From Obscuribacter phosphatis_A (GTDB lineage Bacteria > Cyanobacteriota > Vampirovibrionia > Obscuribacterales > Obscuribacteraceae): DNA of 64,000 nucleotides. The notes beneath the pieces are model-generated. The model searched no databases, was not told the DNA's origin, and saw nothing but the letters and a program-made list of their open reading frames with translations. Positions 45,701 through 52,782 of the stretch are shown here, in pieces. The stretch is from NCBI GenBank assembly GCA_017303615.1, contig JAFLCK010000021.1, positions 35,307-99,306 of the forward strand. The letters run 5' to 3'. The position numbers and the translations under genes were made by a program. Numbering within the stretch: position 1 is the first letter of the stretch; the number at the start of each line of letters is the position of its first letter.

Positions 45701-46194
45701 GCTTTAGCGATAATGTCTGAATTGATTGAGGATAAAGCAAGCAAATTGACGAAGGATGTATTATTTGCACCGTCCAGATTCTGAAAGTACAGAAATGGAT
45801 CTAAAGTTTCTAAAGTAGGCTTTATCAATGGATGCCGAACTACAGTTTTCACGGCAGTTTGGCCAAGAGAATCGGCTAACTCTAAAGACAAAGTTGAACC
45901 ATAAGATCCGTCTAGAAGTCTCTTTATTTCATCTAGTGAAAGTTCTTGCACCGGCTTGCCGTCAACAGCCAAAATAAAAGTCTCACCCGGTGAATTCAGC
46001 TCTTGCTCATTGAACCGGGCGCTAAGCCCAGCATTATCTGTCTGCCTCAAACTGACAAATTCTTCAGAGCGCAGCAAAGCAGGTTGGGATAGAACAGGAA
46101 TAGAACTTTGCCAAAGTAAAATGGAAAGCAAAAAGCCCCCATTGAATATTTTGGCTATTGGCAGGGACTGTTTTTGGGGCAAAGACTGACTCAA
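42724..46194 (-). CDS. Large exported PDZ-like / TPR repeat protein
   Basis: A 1156-residue protein. An N-terminal signal or anchor (KIFNGGFLLSILLWQSSIPVLS) is followed by a PDZ-like segment, residues 60-125 (GETFILAVDGKPVQELSLDE, then LLDGSYGSTLSLELAD). TPR and Sel1-like helical repeats fill the remainder, e.g. HYSVAYFNAVLLLQASGDFA and KLYLLYYKARLEAELGLFA. It is probably a periplasmic or cell-surface scaffold. The C-terminus is basic (WKSWKRKAKSSWRR). The start is a TTG at 46194. No partner gene is evident; the serpin gene follows 130 bases downstream on the same strand. Confidence 0.8.
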   Translation of the reverse strand: MSQSLPQKQSLPIAKIFNGGFLLSILLWQSSIPVLSQPALLRSEEFVSLRQTDNAGLSARFNEQELNSPGETFILAVDGKPVQELSLDEIKRLLDGSYGSTLSLELADSLGQTAVKTVVRHPLIKPTLETLDPFLYFQNLDGANNTSFVNLLALSSINSDIIAKASCRKAIDSLQQEDLHYSVAYFNAVLLLQASGDFAEADKYFEKLLAEMNHTGEQIEPSTYFAELVRNLLALGKVSQAERLCRSFQVISREKAKDDVSADYSPQFLELSELYASIPTSSAKATGLALARELADKVSSSKVAVFSDEWLRFAQIIQSYGMTESALFICAQLNAKPMVDRKKLYLLYYKARLEAELGLFAAAENELLSLKERFAKLPEKERRLLERLPAFFPRHSDLDSALLSVAKKKIPAAPPPIKPTSPSFDYPSDTSGLVLARDAQLAIEQRKYDQVKIITNKLVSKFADSRAAKLGQAIRQNYFATCMHLARRLTDCGQLTQARELLHKLQQVCIAKQDLDYRHDISLPMIASEFAYINYIETGDPDWQSFWGAIQGGRKSNFREADVDESRIQKSCSNNLRHLAVAFHLAGETKRARLFIDGALQEAEKTPDVNGLSLLYTDAARIYACQNQKDYSFVRALCTKALADKPDINEQVVYSLVELCRTLDARGRSQEALDILFGYEKVIAADARGWICGPLDREKALLYLRLGNNLAALSSLKQNFEGETLSSRDSLLSAQISERLGDKHAAAGAYLNAVGPASTLSEFEKEKIIKKAIALCRSCSKLDTLLLAKAYLALSGLEYERNADLSLSLREKACELLPDSDPEKPRLLESIVWHKGYSAARQNSTRQAVDKQTPDKLLRERIDLAKRAVAAALSQKKGDVVHYYLALALLEAQGGIVDDAIKHARQAIEAYSEAGKNAYAKCAKYEYLIDCRLPMALVESGRSELAISLLDEAQAKVDACAGLGSLPAQIQMMHRFSFYMRQNNFLRAEQVLDNFLETDLNQGYYAPPEHDVHICRGPGDYPVQSSQSLVDDILDVIGHAGGQATGVFKIKLLEKILSAQKKQFDQTDYRIALTQCALGACLQSCGFNERALTTFQSAIETMHLYENMHHIAEKVNPAYFAALQKLHRYTDIESFKRTINDDWKSWKRKAKSSWRR

Positions 46195-46355
46195 TTATGA
46201 AAAAATCAGACGCAAAGGCGACCAAGTTCGAAAGGCTAAAGTCTAGCACCTAGCCATTTCTAATCTTTCGTATTCGCCACATTGACGTCTGCTCGAAGCA
46301 AGGCTAGCCTATTCTATAGCTGTAAAAGTAAGTGTCAAAAGCAGGGGACTTCAGC

Positions 46356-47480
46356 TTGGCAGATAATCCGCAAGACAATAACCGCAGGCCGGAGCCGAAC
46401 TTCGACCTGGTCACCGGCGATAAACGGACAGGCCCGCGCCCGACCCTGGGCGATCCGCTGGATTTATTGCGCCAGAAACCGGAAGTGAAGCCGCAACAGC
46501 AGCAAGAGCGTCCAGCCGTGCAGCCTCAGGACAGGCCCATAGTAAGACCTGCCGACCAACCCTTGCCTCCAGTCTCTGAAAGACTGGCTCTCAACATAAC
46601 CGGCAAAACCCTTGAACTATCATATAACGACAAAGATTTTGATAAGAAACTATCATATGCAGGCAAATACCATAGCCGCGACTTTGACAATCTCAAAATC
46701 ACCGATATGCCGCCCGGAGTGAAAATAACACCCTGGGTAGACAGCAAAGGTTACTTCTTTTATTTCAATGACGGCACGGCTAAACCCAAGGAATTTCACT
46801 ATTTCCCGCCAAATCTTCAATTTCTCACAACACCAAAAGATTCGACCGATCTGACCAAGCTTAGAAACGACGTCATGATAGCTTATAACAAAGACATTTC
46901 GCAAACCGTGACAGCTGAAACCCAGGGCGCAGGCGGTTTCCTAGACTTCAACCGACAAACAGACCCGAACCGAGACGGCGCTGCTTCGGCATTTCAGTAT
47001 TATCAACGCATGTCAGGGCTCTCAGATAGAAGCCTCAATACACTTGAGACCACGTTGAGAGAAGGTGTGCGCACATCCGATAATCCTTATCTGAAGATTT
47101 GGCTGGCCGACGTTTATATGGCCCAGGCAATGAAAGGTATAGTCGGGCAAGCACTGACCGGCCAGCCGGTTGACTTGAAAGACCCAGTCTTGATGCGCAA
47201 GCTCGACGACGCCATATCTTTAAACCGTGCCGCCCGCATGAGCTCGGACAATACCCTGGGCGATAACGGTATGAAGCGTCAAGGCAATGGCTATTTGCCA
47301 ATGATGCCCTACAATCCCTATTGGGACAGAAGAGCCAATGGCTTTTATGGCTTCTGGGGAGGCAGCGGCGACCAAGCCGCCTACAGAGAAGCCGCATTGA
47401 CAACCCTGAAGGGTCTCATCCAAAGCAATACGATTCCAAGGCTGGAATTACCACCAGCTTTGCCCCCAAGGCGCTTTTAA
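46356..47480 (+). CDS. Hypothetical protein with a Pro/Gln-rich N-terminus
   Basis: About 374 residues from a TTG at 46356, which has AGGGGA 7 bases upstream; the frame extends to a GTG at 46332 without a good Shine-Dalgarno sequence. The first 90 residues are disordered (QQQQERPAVQPQDRPIVRP). The middle has alternating strands (LNITGKTLELSYNDKDF, GYFFYFNDGTAKPKEFHYFP), and a helical part follows (SLNTLETTLREGV, IWLADVYMAQAMKGIVGQAL). The end is Gly/Tyr/Pro-rich. No signal peptide is seen. No family is recognised. The dxr gene follows on the same strand 67 bases later. Confidence 0.7.
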   Translation: MADNPQDNNRRPEPNFDLVTGDKRTGPRPTLGDPLDLLRQKPEVKPQQQQERPAVQPQDRPIVRPADQPLPPVSERLALNITGKTLELSYNDKDFDKKLSYAGKYHSRDFDNLKITDMPPGVKITPWVDSKGYFFYFNDGTAKPKEFHYFPPNLQFLTTPKDSTDLTKLRNDVMIAYNKDISQTVTAETQGAGGFLDFNRQTDPNRDGAASAFQYYQRMSGLSDRSLNTLETTLREGVRTSDNPYLKIWLADVYMAQAMKGIVGQALTGQPVDLKDPVLMRKLDDAISLNRAARMSSDNTLGDNGMKRQGNGYLPMMPYNPYWDRRANGFYGFWGGSGDQAAYREAALTTLKGLIQSNTIPRLELPPALPPRRF

Positions 47481-47519
47481 GGGTTCTTTCATGTGATTGA
47501 CCCAGCTTTCTGACACAAT

Positions 47520-47537
47520 CTTGTCTATACAGACAAG
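47520..47537 (+). promoter_or_regulatory. Inverted repeat directly upstream of dxr
   Basis: CTTGTCT (47520-47526) and AGACAAG (47531-47537) form a perfect 7-bp dyad around ATAC, only 10 bases before the dxr start and touching its AAGGGG Shine-Dalgarno sequence. It could act as an operator or an RNA hairpin that limits ribosome access. A TTGACC lies 17 bases further upstream. Confidence 0.35.
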
Positions 47538-47547
47538 GGGTTTTGCT

Positions 47548-48768
47548 TTGGCTATCAGTATTCTGGGCTCAACTGGCTCGATTGGCAGACAGACGCTCGA
47601 CATTTTGCAAAGTGAGCATTTAGCGCCGGGTGCACCGGTTTTAGAGGTGGCGGCACTGGCGGCAGGCGCCTCTAACCTTGAACTTCTCGGCAAGCAAATT
47701 GTCGACTTTGAGCCTGAGCTGGTTGCAGTACCTAGCGATAGCGACAGAGAGTCATTGAGAGACATCCTGTCGGATTATTTTAGAAGCGGCAAAAAGACTG
47801 AAATACTTATCGGTGAAGAAGGTCTAATTGCCTGTGCCACCCATCCTTCTGCAAAAACAGTGGTGACAGCGGTGGTGGGCTTCCTGGGAGTCAAGCCCAC
47901 TCTAGAAGCCATTAAGGCCGGTAAAACCATTGCCCTAGCCAACAAAGAAACAATGGTGGCAGCCGGTCATTTGGTCAATGAACTAGCAGCAAAACATGGC
48001 TCTAAAATTGTTCCGGTCGACTCGGAACACTCGGCCATTTATCAATCGCTGGAAGCCAGTATTTTGAAGGCTCAAGCAGCAGGCAAGAGCCTCGAACAGG
48101 CAGGCGAAGTAGAAAAGCTTTTGCTCACAGGTTCGGGTGGACCATTTCGCACCTGGTCGGAAGAAGCCATGGCACGTGCCACCGTATCTGATGCCTTAAA
48201 ACATCCCAATTGGTCGATGGGAGCCAAGATCACAATCGACTCCGCGACCTTGATGAATAAAGGTTTGGAAGTGATCGAAGCGCGTTGGCTCTTCTCTATT
48301 CCAGCGCATAAGATTGAAGTGGTTATACATCCGCAGTCGATCTTGCACTCAGCCGTAGAATTTGTCGACGGCTCTATAGTGGGACAACTGGGACTGCCGG
48401 ACATGCGCTTGCCCATTCACTTCGCCCTTTATCATCCACACCGAGTGCCTTCAGCGCGGGTGCCGCGCCTTAGTCTAAGCGAACTGAAAGACCTTACTTT
48501 TGAGAAACCAAATTTCAGTCGCTTCCCCTGCCTGGCAATGGCGCAAGAAGTTGCCGCCAACGACGATTCCAGCGCCTGTGTCTTGAATGCCGCCAATGAA
48601 ATCGCCGTGGATAGCTTCTTGAAGGGCAAAATTACCTTTACTGACATCGCCCGCACGATAGAAAGAACACTATCTGTACACAAGCCTATTAAAGCACCAC
48701 AGCTTGGCGATATACTAGAAGCCGACCGATGGGCTAGAGAAAAATCGGTAAGCCTCGTGGCGGTTTAG
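47548..48768 (+). CDS. dxr: 1-deoxy-D-xylulose 5-phosphate reductoisomerase
   Basis: Dxr makes 2-C-methyl-D-erythritol 4-phosphate, the second step of the MEP isoprenoid pathway, with NADPH and a divalent metal. Motifs: ISILGSTGSIGRQTLDIL (cofactor), ANKETMVAAG, the metal site PVDSEHSAIYQSLEA, LLTGSGGPFR, MGAKITIDSATLMNKGLEV (shortened) and HPQSILHSAVEFVDGS. The TTG at 47548 with AAGGGG 7 bases upstream begins right at the Rossmann strand as in other family members; the frame opens further upstream at another TTG but with no Shine-Dalgarno sequence. About 406 residues, of usual length. upp follows after 27 bases. Confidence 0.95.
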   Translation: MAISILGSTGSIGRQTLDILQSEHLAPGAPVLEVAALAAGASNLELLGKQIVDFEPELVAVPSDSDRESLRDILSDYFRSGKKTEILIGEEGLIACATHPSAKTVVTAVVGFLGVKPTLEAIKAGKTIALANKETMVAAGHLVNELAAKHGSKIVPVDSEHSAIYQSLEASILKAQAAGKSLEQAGEVEKLLLTGSGGPFRTWSEEAMARATVSDALKHPNWSMGAKITIDSATLMNKGLEVIEARWLFSIPAHKIEVVIHPQSILHSAVEFVDGSIVGQLGLPDMRLPIHFALYHPHRVPSARVPRLSLSELKDLTFEKPNFSRFPCLAMAQEVAANDDSSACVLNAANEIAVDSFLKGKITFTDIARTIERTLSVHKPIKAPQLGDILEADRWAREKSVSLVAV

Positions 48769-48795
48769 CCCATCTTCATCCCAGGGAGATTTGAG

Positions 48796-49434
48796 ATGAT
48801 CGCGCTCGATAAGCAGGTACAGGTAGTTGACCACCCGCTGGTACAGCATTTGCTGACCAAAATCAGGGACTATCAAACAGCCCCGCACAAATTCAGACGT
48901 TATGCCATTTCGCTCTCAGAGCACCTGGTTTATGAAGCCTGCCGCGCCATGAAGACAAGAGAAGTAGGGGTCGAAACCCCAGTCGGACCGGCTAAAGGGG
49001 TCTCAATGACCGACTATGTCATTTTGGCGCCGGTACTGAGAGCCGGGCTGGTTATGGCGGAAGCGGCTCAGCACCTGTTGCCGGCGGCTAGAATTTATCA
49101 TGTCGGTCTAAAAAGAGACGAAGAAACACTGGAAGCCAAGTCCTATTACGCCAAGCTACCAGATTCACTGCCCAGCGATTGCCGAGTTTTCGTGCTTGAC
49201 CCCATGCTTGCCACCGGTGGTTCAGCAGTGGCAGCCATCGACCTCTTCAAAAAGATGAAAGTAGAAAACATCCATCTGGTCTCGTTTGTGGCCGCACCGG
49301 AAGGTATCAAGAAAGTGCATTCGGTCTACAGCGATGTGCATATTACCTGTGCTTCGGTTGACGAGAAACTGAACGAAAAAGGCTATATAGTGCCTGGTCT
49401 CGGCGATGCCGGCGACCGCATCTTCGGCACTTAG
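48796..49434 (+). CDS. upp: Uracil phosphoribosyltransferase
   Basis: Upp salvages uracil to UMP using PRPP. The 212-residue protein contains VDHPLVQHLLTKIRDYQTAP, PVLRAGLVMAEAAQHLLP, the PRPP-binding loop VLDPMLATGGSAVAAIDL and the uracil-binding C-terminus YIVPGLGDAGDRIFGT. The length is standard. The ATG has a GGGAG 9 bases upstream. It follows dxr by 27 bases and precedes a Ser/Thr kinase gene by 30 bases, so the three may be cotranscribed, although no functional link is obvious. Confidence 0.96.
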   Translation: MIALDKQVQVVDHPLVQHLLTKIRDYQTAPHKFRRYAISLSEHLVYEACRAMKTREVGVETPVGPAKGVSMTDYVILAPVLRAGLVMAEAAQHLLPAARIYHVGLKRDEETLEAKSYYAKLPDSLPSDCRVFVLDPMLATGGSAVAAIDLFKKMKVENIHLVSFVAAPEGIKKVHSVYSDVHITCASVDEKLNEKGYIVPGLGDAGDRIFGT

Positions 49435-49466
49435 ACCTTTATTTTCGGCTCTTTTCAGCTAGGTTG

Positions 49467-50825
49467 ATGGACTCTGAAATCAAATTTCTAAGAGAAATTT
49501 GCTCGCAGTGCGGCAAACCGGTCTTTCCAGTCAAACGAGTCTCTCCCGACTCAATGACAATAAGACCGGGTTTTTGCGCTTGTTTTGCCGAGCGCGACCT
49601 TTCAAACTTGCAGCCCAATGAAAGAAAGAAGCGCGCCGAGCAAGGCAGTCTCAACGCTTTCATCAACCAGGGTGAAGCAGATAATCTAGGGGAAGAAGAC
49701 GAAATCAGCGAAACGGCAGCCAGTAAGGAAAATAGTTCTAAAAGTGCCGTCGATCCAAGTGATGACAAAGACGAAGGTCTCATTATCAAACTCGGAAACC
49801 CGTCTCAGCCAGCTAAGCCGGTGCGCCGTTTCGACCCAAATGTCGAACTGAAAGACGTAGCCGATCTGGGCTATTTATTTCAAGAGCGAATCGGCAAAGG
49901 CTCGCTTAGTTATGTTTACCAAGCCAAATCAAGAAATATCGAAAACGTACTTGCCATAAAGATTTTCCACCGCAAGCCTTTTGAAAACAAACGCACTTTT
50001 AAGCGCTTAGAACAAGAGGCAAGACGAGCCCAAGAACTAGACCATGCGCATCTGGCTTCGGTTTATGACTTCGGCTTATCGAACAAAGGTTATCCCTTTT
50101 TGGTCATGGATTTCTTAGCCGGTCCCTCGCTTGCCGAAGTAATAAAGAACGAAGGCTTTCTTGATGTGCCGAGGGTTGTGGACATTTTCATTCAAGTGGC
50201 TGAAGCTCTGGATTACGCCCACAAAGAGAATATGCTGCACCGCGATCTCAAGCCTTCCAATATTTATTTATTGAAGTCGACCGACAAAAGAGACTTTGTC
50301 AAAATCTCAGATCTCGGCATAGCCAAGGTTTTGCCCAATCCCGGTCGCGAAACCAAATATATGACTCCAGAAGGCGAAGAATTCGGCAACCCTTCTTATA
50401 TGAGCCCGGAACAGTGCCTGGGTGAAAAACTCAGCCCTTCATCAGACCTCTACAGCCTCGGCTGCGTTATGTACGAAGCCTTGAGCGGCAAATTACCGCT
50501 CAGTTCATCTAATCCGGTCAGATTGGCTTTCAAACAAGTGAGTGAAGAACCGAAATCGTTGACAATGCGCTTTCAAGACTTAGACATACCGGAAGATCTC
50601 AACCAGGTTGTCATGAAGCTATTGAATAAGAAACCTGAAGACAGATTTGCCAAATCCGGAGAGGTTAAAGAAGCCTTACTGGCAATTAAGCAGGGTAAGC
50701 CAATCAAGCTAAGCAAAACCAAGCCAGCGACGGGCGACAAAAATGCCGGCCAGAGCGGCAGCAAAAATAGCAAAGGCTTCTTTCAAGGCATTATCGATAA
50801 GGTCAAAGGCAAAACAGACAAATAG
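49467..50825 (+). CDS. Hanks-type Ser/Thr protein kinase with Cys-motif N-terminus
   Basis: About 452 residues. The kinase domain covers residues 140-400: Gly-rich loop RIGKGSLSYVYQA, catalytic Lys in VLAIKIF, HRDLKPSNIYLL with the catalytic Asp, DLG in place of DFG (KISDLGIAK) and MSPEQ at the activation end. Before it lie a short Cys motif (CSQCGKP and CAC, residues 12-40), possibly a zinc ribbon, and an acidic linker. The C-terminus is Lys-rich with no membrane helix or PASTA domains, so it is cytosolic. The ATG at 49467 is chosen over the TTG at 49464. Substrates are unknown; the next gene is a FecR-like protein. Confidence 0.9.
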   Translation: MDSEIKFLREICSQCGKPVFPVKRVSPDSMTIRPGFCACFAERDLSNLQPNERKKRAEQGSLNAFINQGEADNLGEEDEISETAASKENSSKSAVDPSDDKDEGLIIKLGNPSQPAKPVRRFDPNVELKDVADLGYLFQERIGKGSLSYVYQAKSRNIENVLAIKIFHRKPFENKRTFKRLEQEARRAQELDHAHLASVYDFGLSNKGYPFLVMDFLAGPSLAEVIKNEGFLDVPRVVDIFIQVAEALDYAHKENMLHRDLKPSNIYLLKSTDKRDFVKISDLGIAKVLPNPGRETKYMTPEGEEFGNPSYMSPEQCLGEKLSPSSDLYSLGCVMYEALSGKLPLSSSNPVRLAFKQVSEEPKSLTMRFQDLDIPEDLNQVVMKLLNKKPEDRFAKSGEVKEALLAIKQGKPIKLSKTKPATGDKNAGQSGSKNSKGFFQGIIDKVKGKTDK

Positions 50826-50896
50826 CTTTAGTCCTGGCTAATTGTCGATATTGGCAAGCATGCTACCATTCTCACCGCTTTTGCTGCGGGTGACAT

Positions 50897-51904
50897 ATGT
50901 TTCTGGACAAGAGAATAGCCGTTGCGACACTTATTTCGGCACTGCTCTGGCAGGGGCAGACGGCACTAGCGGAGCCGCCTGAATTTCCTTTCGAGAGCGA
51001 TAGTAGAGAAGTTCTGATTCCTCCAACTCCCACAGATTCCTTGCCCCCTTACATACCGCCGACACCGCCACCGCCGGTAGTACCAGACCCACCGCCCACT
51101 TCTTCCTTCTCCAGTTTCACATTTCCTATTCCCCCCACGTTTAGGCCACCAGTGGTGGTGCCGACCGATGTCACTTCCGCCGCAAACTATCAACAGTTGA
51201 ACGCGCCAATGGCCAACGCCGCCCTTAACGGCATTCAAAAGATTCCACCAAGCTTGGTACCGAAAGAACCTCCCGCGCCTGATAATCCAGACGGCATTTT
51301 GGTGAAGTGGGCGCCGGGTACCATCTATAAGATGATTCAAAACAATGTAGTAGAGCTGGTCTCAGGTGAACTACTAATTTCTATTAAAAGTCCGGCTAGC
51401 CACGCGCATATTATCACCCCTTTCGGCAAACTAGCCCTCGATGCCAATTCCGATATCTTGGTCAGCTTTGAAAATGGCGTTCTGCGGCTAAAAAACCTGG
51501 ACGGCGTCGGGATGAAGGTTAAGGCAAAACTCGACCAGGGGCCTTTTGCCGGCAAGTCTATAAAGGCAGTAACCGTGGCTCCCGGCTATGAGTTTACGGC
51601 TGCCGACCATGTGCTTTCCCGCAGTGAACTTAGACCAAAAGACGGGGTCGCACGCCGCTTTATGAAAGTTCTCGAAGAAGGACAATTAGCAATTTCAGAA
51701 TTTTCCCCGGCAAGCGCCTTGCAAGGCAATGCCTTGGTTGCAGATCTCAGACAGAGCGTGAACGGTGTGAAAGAAAGACGCATTCTCTCCGACCTATCAA
51801 AAATGGCAGCTGTGCTCAATCACCAGATGGGTAGCCAGGGCTTCACTGAAAGCGGCAAAGAAGACGGCAGCCGTCTGGCTGGTCTGAATTCAAAAGTGAA
51901 CTAA
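50897..51904 (+). CDS. Secreted Pro-rich protein with FecR-like domain
   Basis: A 335-residue exported protein. After the signal peptide (ATLISALLWQGQTALAEP) comes a Pro-rich linker (about residues 40-75). A FecR-like beta domain is seen at about residues 140-205 (NNVVELVSGELLISIKSP, then ITPFGKLALDANSDILVSF). FecR domains usually read a periplasmic signal and pass it to an ECF sigma factor, but no sigma or TonB gene is here. Similar domains are also found in secreted structural proteins. It sits 71 bases after the kinase gene, and the membrane-anchored gene at 51916 follows after 11 bases. Confidence 0.75.
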   Translation: MFLDKRIAVATLISALLWQGQTALAEPPEFPFESDSREVLIPPTPTDSLPPYIPPTPPPPVVPDPPPTSSFSSFTFPIPPTFRPPVVVPTDVTSAANYQQLNAPMANAALNGIQKIPPSLVPKEPPAPDNPDGILVKWAPGTIYKMIQNNVVELVSGELLISIKSPASHAHIITPFGKLALDANSDILVSFENGVLRLKNLDGVGMKVKAKLDQGPFAGKSIKAVTVAPGYEFTAADHVLSRSELRPKDGVARRFMKVLEEGQLAISEFSPASALQGNALVADLRQSVNGVKERRILSDLSKMAAVLNHQMGSQGFTESGKEDGSRLAGLNSKVN

Positions 51905-51915
51905 ACAAAAGAGTC

Positions 51916-52782
51916 ATGCAAAAAAGCAAAATGGCCATAGTCTGCGCCCTGCTTCTTTTGGTGGTGGGTTTAGCTTTACTGAAGGTCTATGCTGACGCAG
52001 CCAGGCTCTCAGCCCTAGTTGGTTTCAGCAGAGCAGGCAAGACCGCCGACTTTGTCAAAAATCCCGGCATTTCTTGTGTCGAAAGCTATTTCTATTTTGA
52101 AGAGGGGCTTAAAGACGATGTCATTTTCGGAGTTGACCAAGAGTTCATAGAAGGAAGCAAAGCCCCCATTTATGTCAAAGGGGGCGATTGGATGGCTTTT
52201 GTGGGACTGCAACGCACGGGCACTGTTTGGGTGGCGCGCGGCACTGAGGCAACCATGAGCGGCAAACCGAGCCAGACAAGAAAGTGGGAGATTCTCAATC
52301 TAGGCAGTGCATTGCGCCCCCGAACATGGTACTGCCTGCGGTGCAGGGCTAATTTCGGCACCAGGCACTTTGTCGATATGCAAGTAGAAGGACCCGGCTT
52401 AAACAAGACCATCGATCTAAGCCGCTACACGCTTGACTATCCTAATTTTATGCCCTTTGACGGTGCGGCCATGACCTATTATGTGCATGCCATGAGAGGA
52501 CGCTCCATGATGAAAGAGGAAGGCAAGCCGATTATCTATTTCGATGATTTGCGCGGCTTACTGGCAAGCAAGGGTGAGAGCCGCCTTACGGAGGTCTTTT
52601 ATAATGACTGCGAAAGCCAACCGAAAGTTTTGAAACAACCGGTTAGTGCCCCACCAATCAAACTAGAAAACTACAAAGATGGGCTTCTCTATTTTGAAAG
52701 AGATGAGGCAAAAGCAGACTTTATAGAAAGCCCTTTCGCTCATTCAGGGCGACGCTTAGCCAGACTAGATGCTGGTCTATAA
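51916..52782 (+). CDS. Membrane-anchored protein of unknown function
   Basis: A 288-residue protein with an N-terminal helix (AIVCALLLLVVGLALLKVY) that is probably uncleaved, leaving the remainder outside the cytoplasmic membrane. The external part is rich in aromatic residues and beta-strand-like (GGDWMAFVGLQRTGTVWVAR, WYCLRCRANFGTRHFVDMQ) and may be a lectin- or laminin-G-like sandwich. That is a guess from pattern. It includes a CLRC pair. It starts 11 bases after the FecR-like gene and overlaps the convergent PATAN-GGDEF gene by 6 bases at its 3' end. Confidence 0.7.
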   Translation: MQKSKMAIVCALLLLVVGLALLKVYADAARLSALVGFSRAGKTADFVKNPGISCVESYFYFEEGLKDDVIFGVDQEFIEGSKAPIYVKGGDWMAFVGLQRTGTVWVARGTEATMSGKPSQTRKWEILNLGSALRPRTWYCLRCRANFGTRHFVDMQVEGPGLNKTIDLSRYTLDYPNFMPFDGAAMTYYVHAMRGRSMMKEEGKPIIYFDDLRGLLASKGESRLTEVFYNDCESQPKVLKQPVSAPPIKLENYKDGLLYFERDEAKADFIESPFAHSGRRLARLDAGL

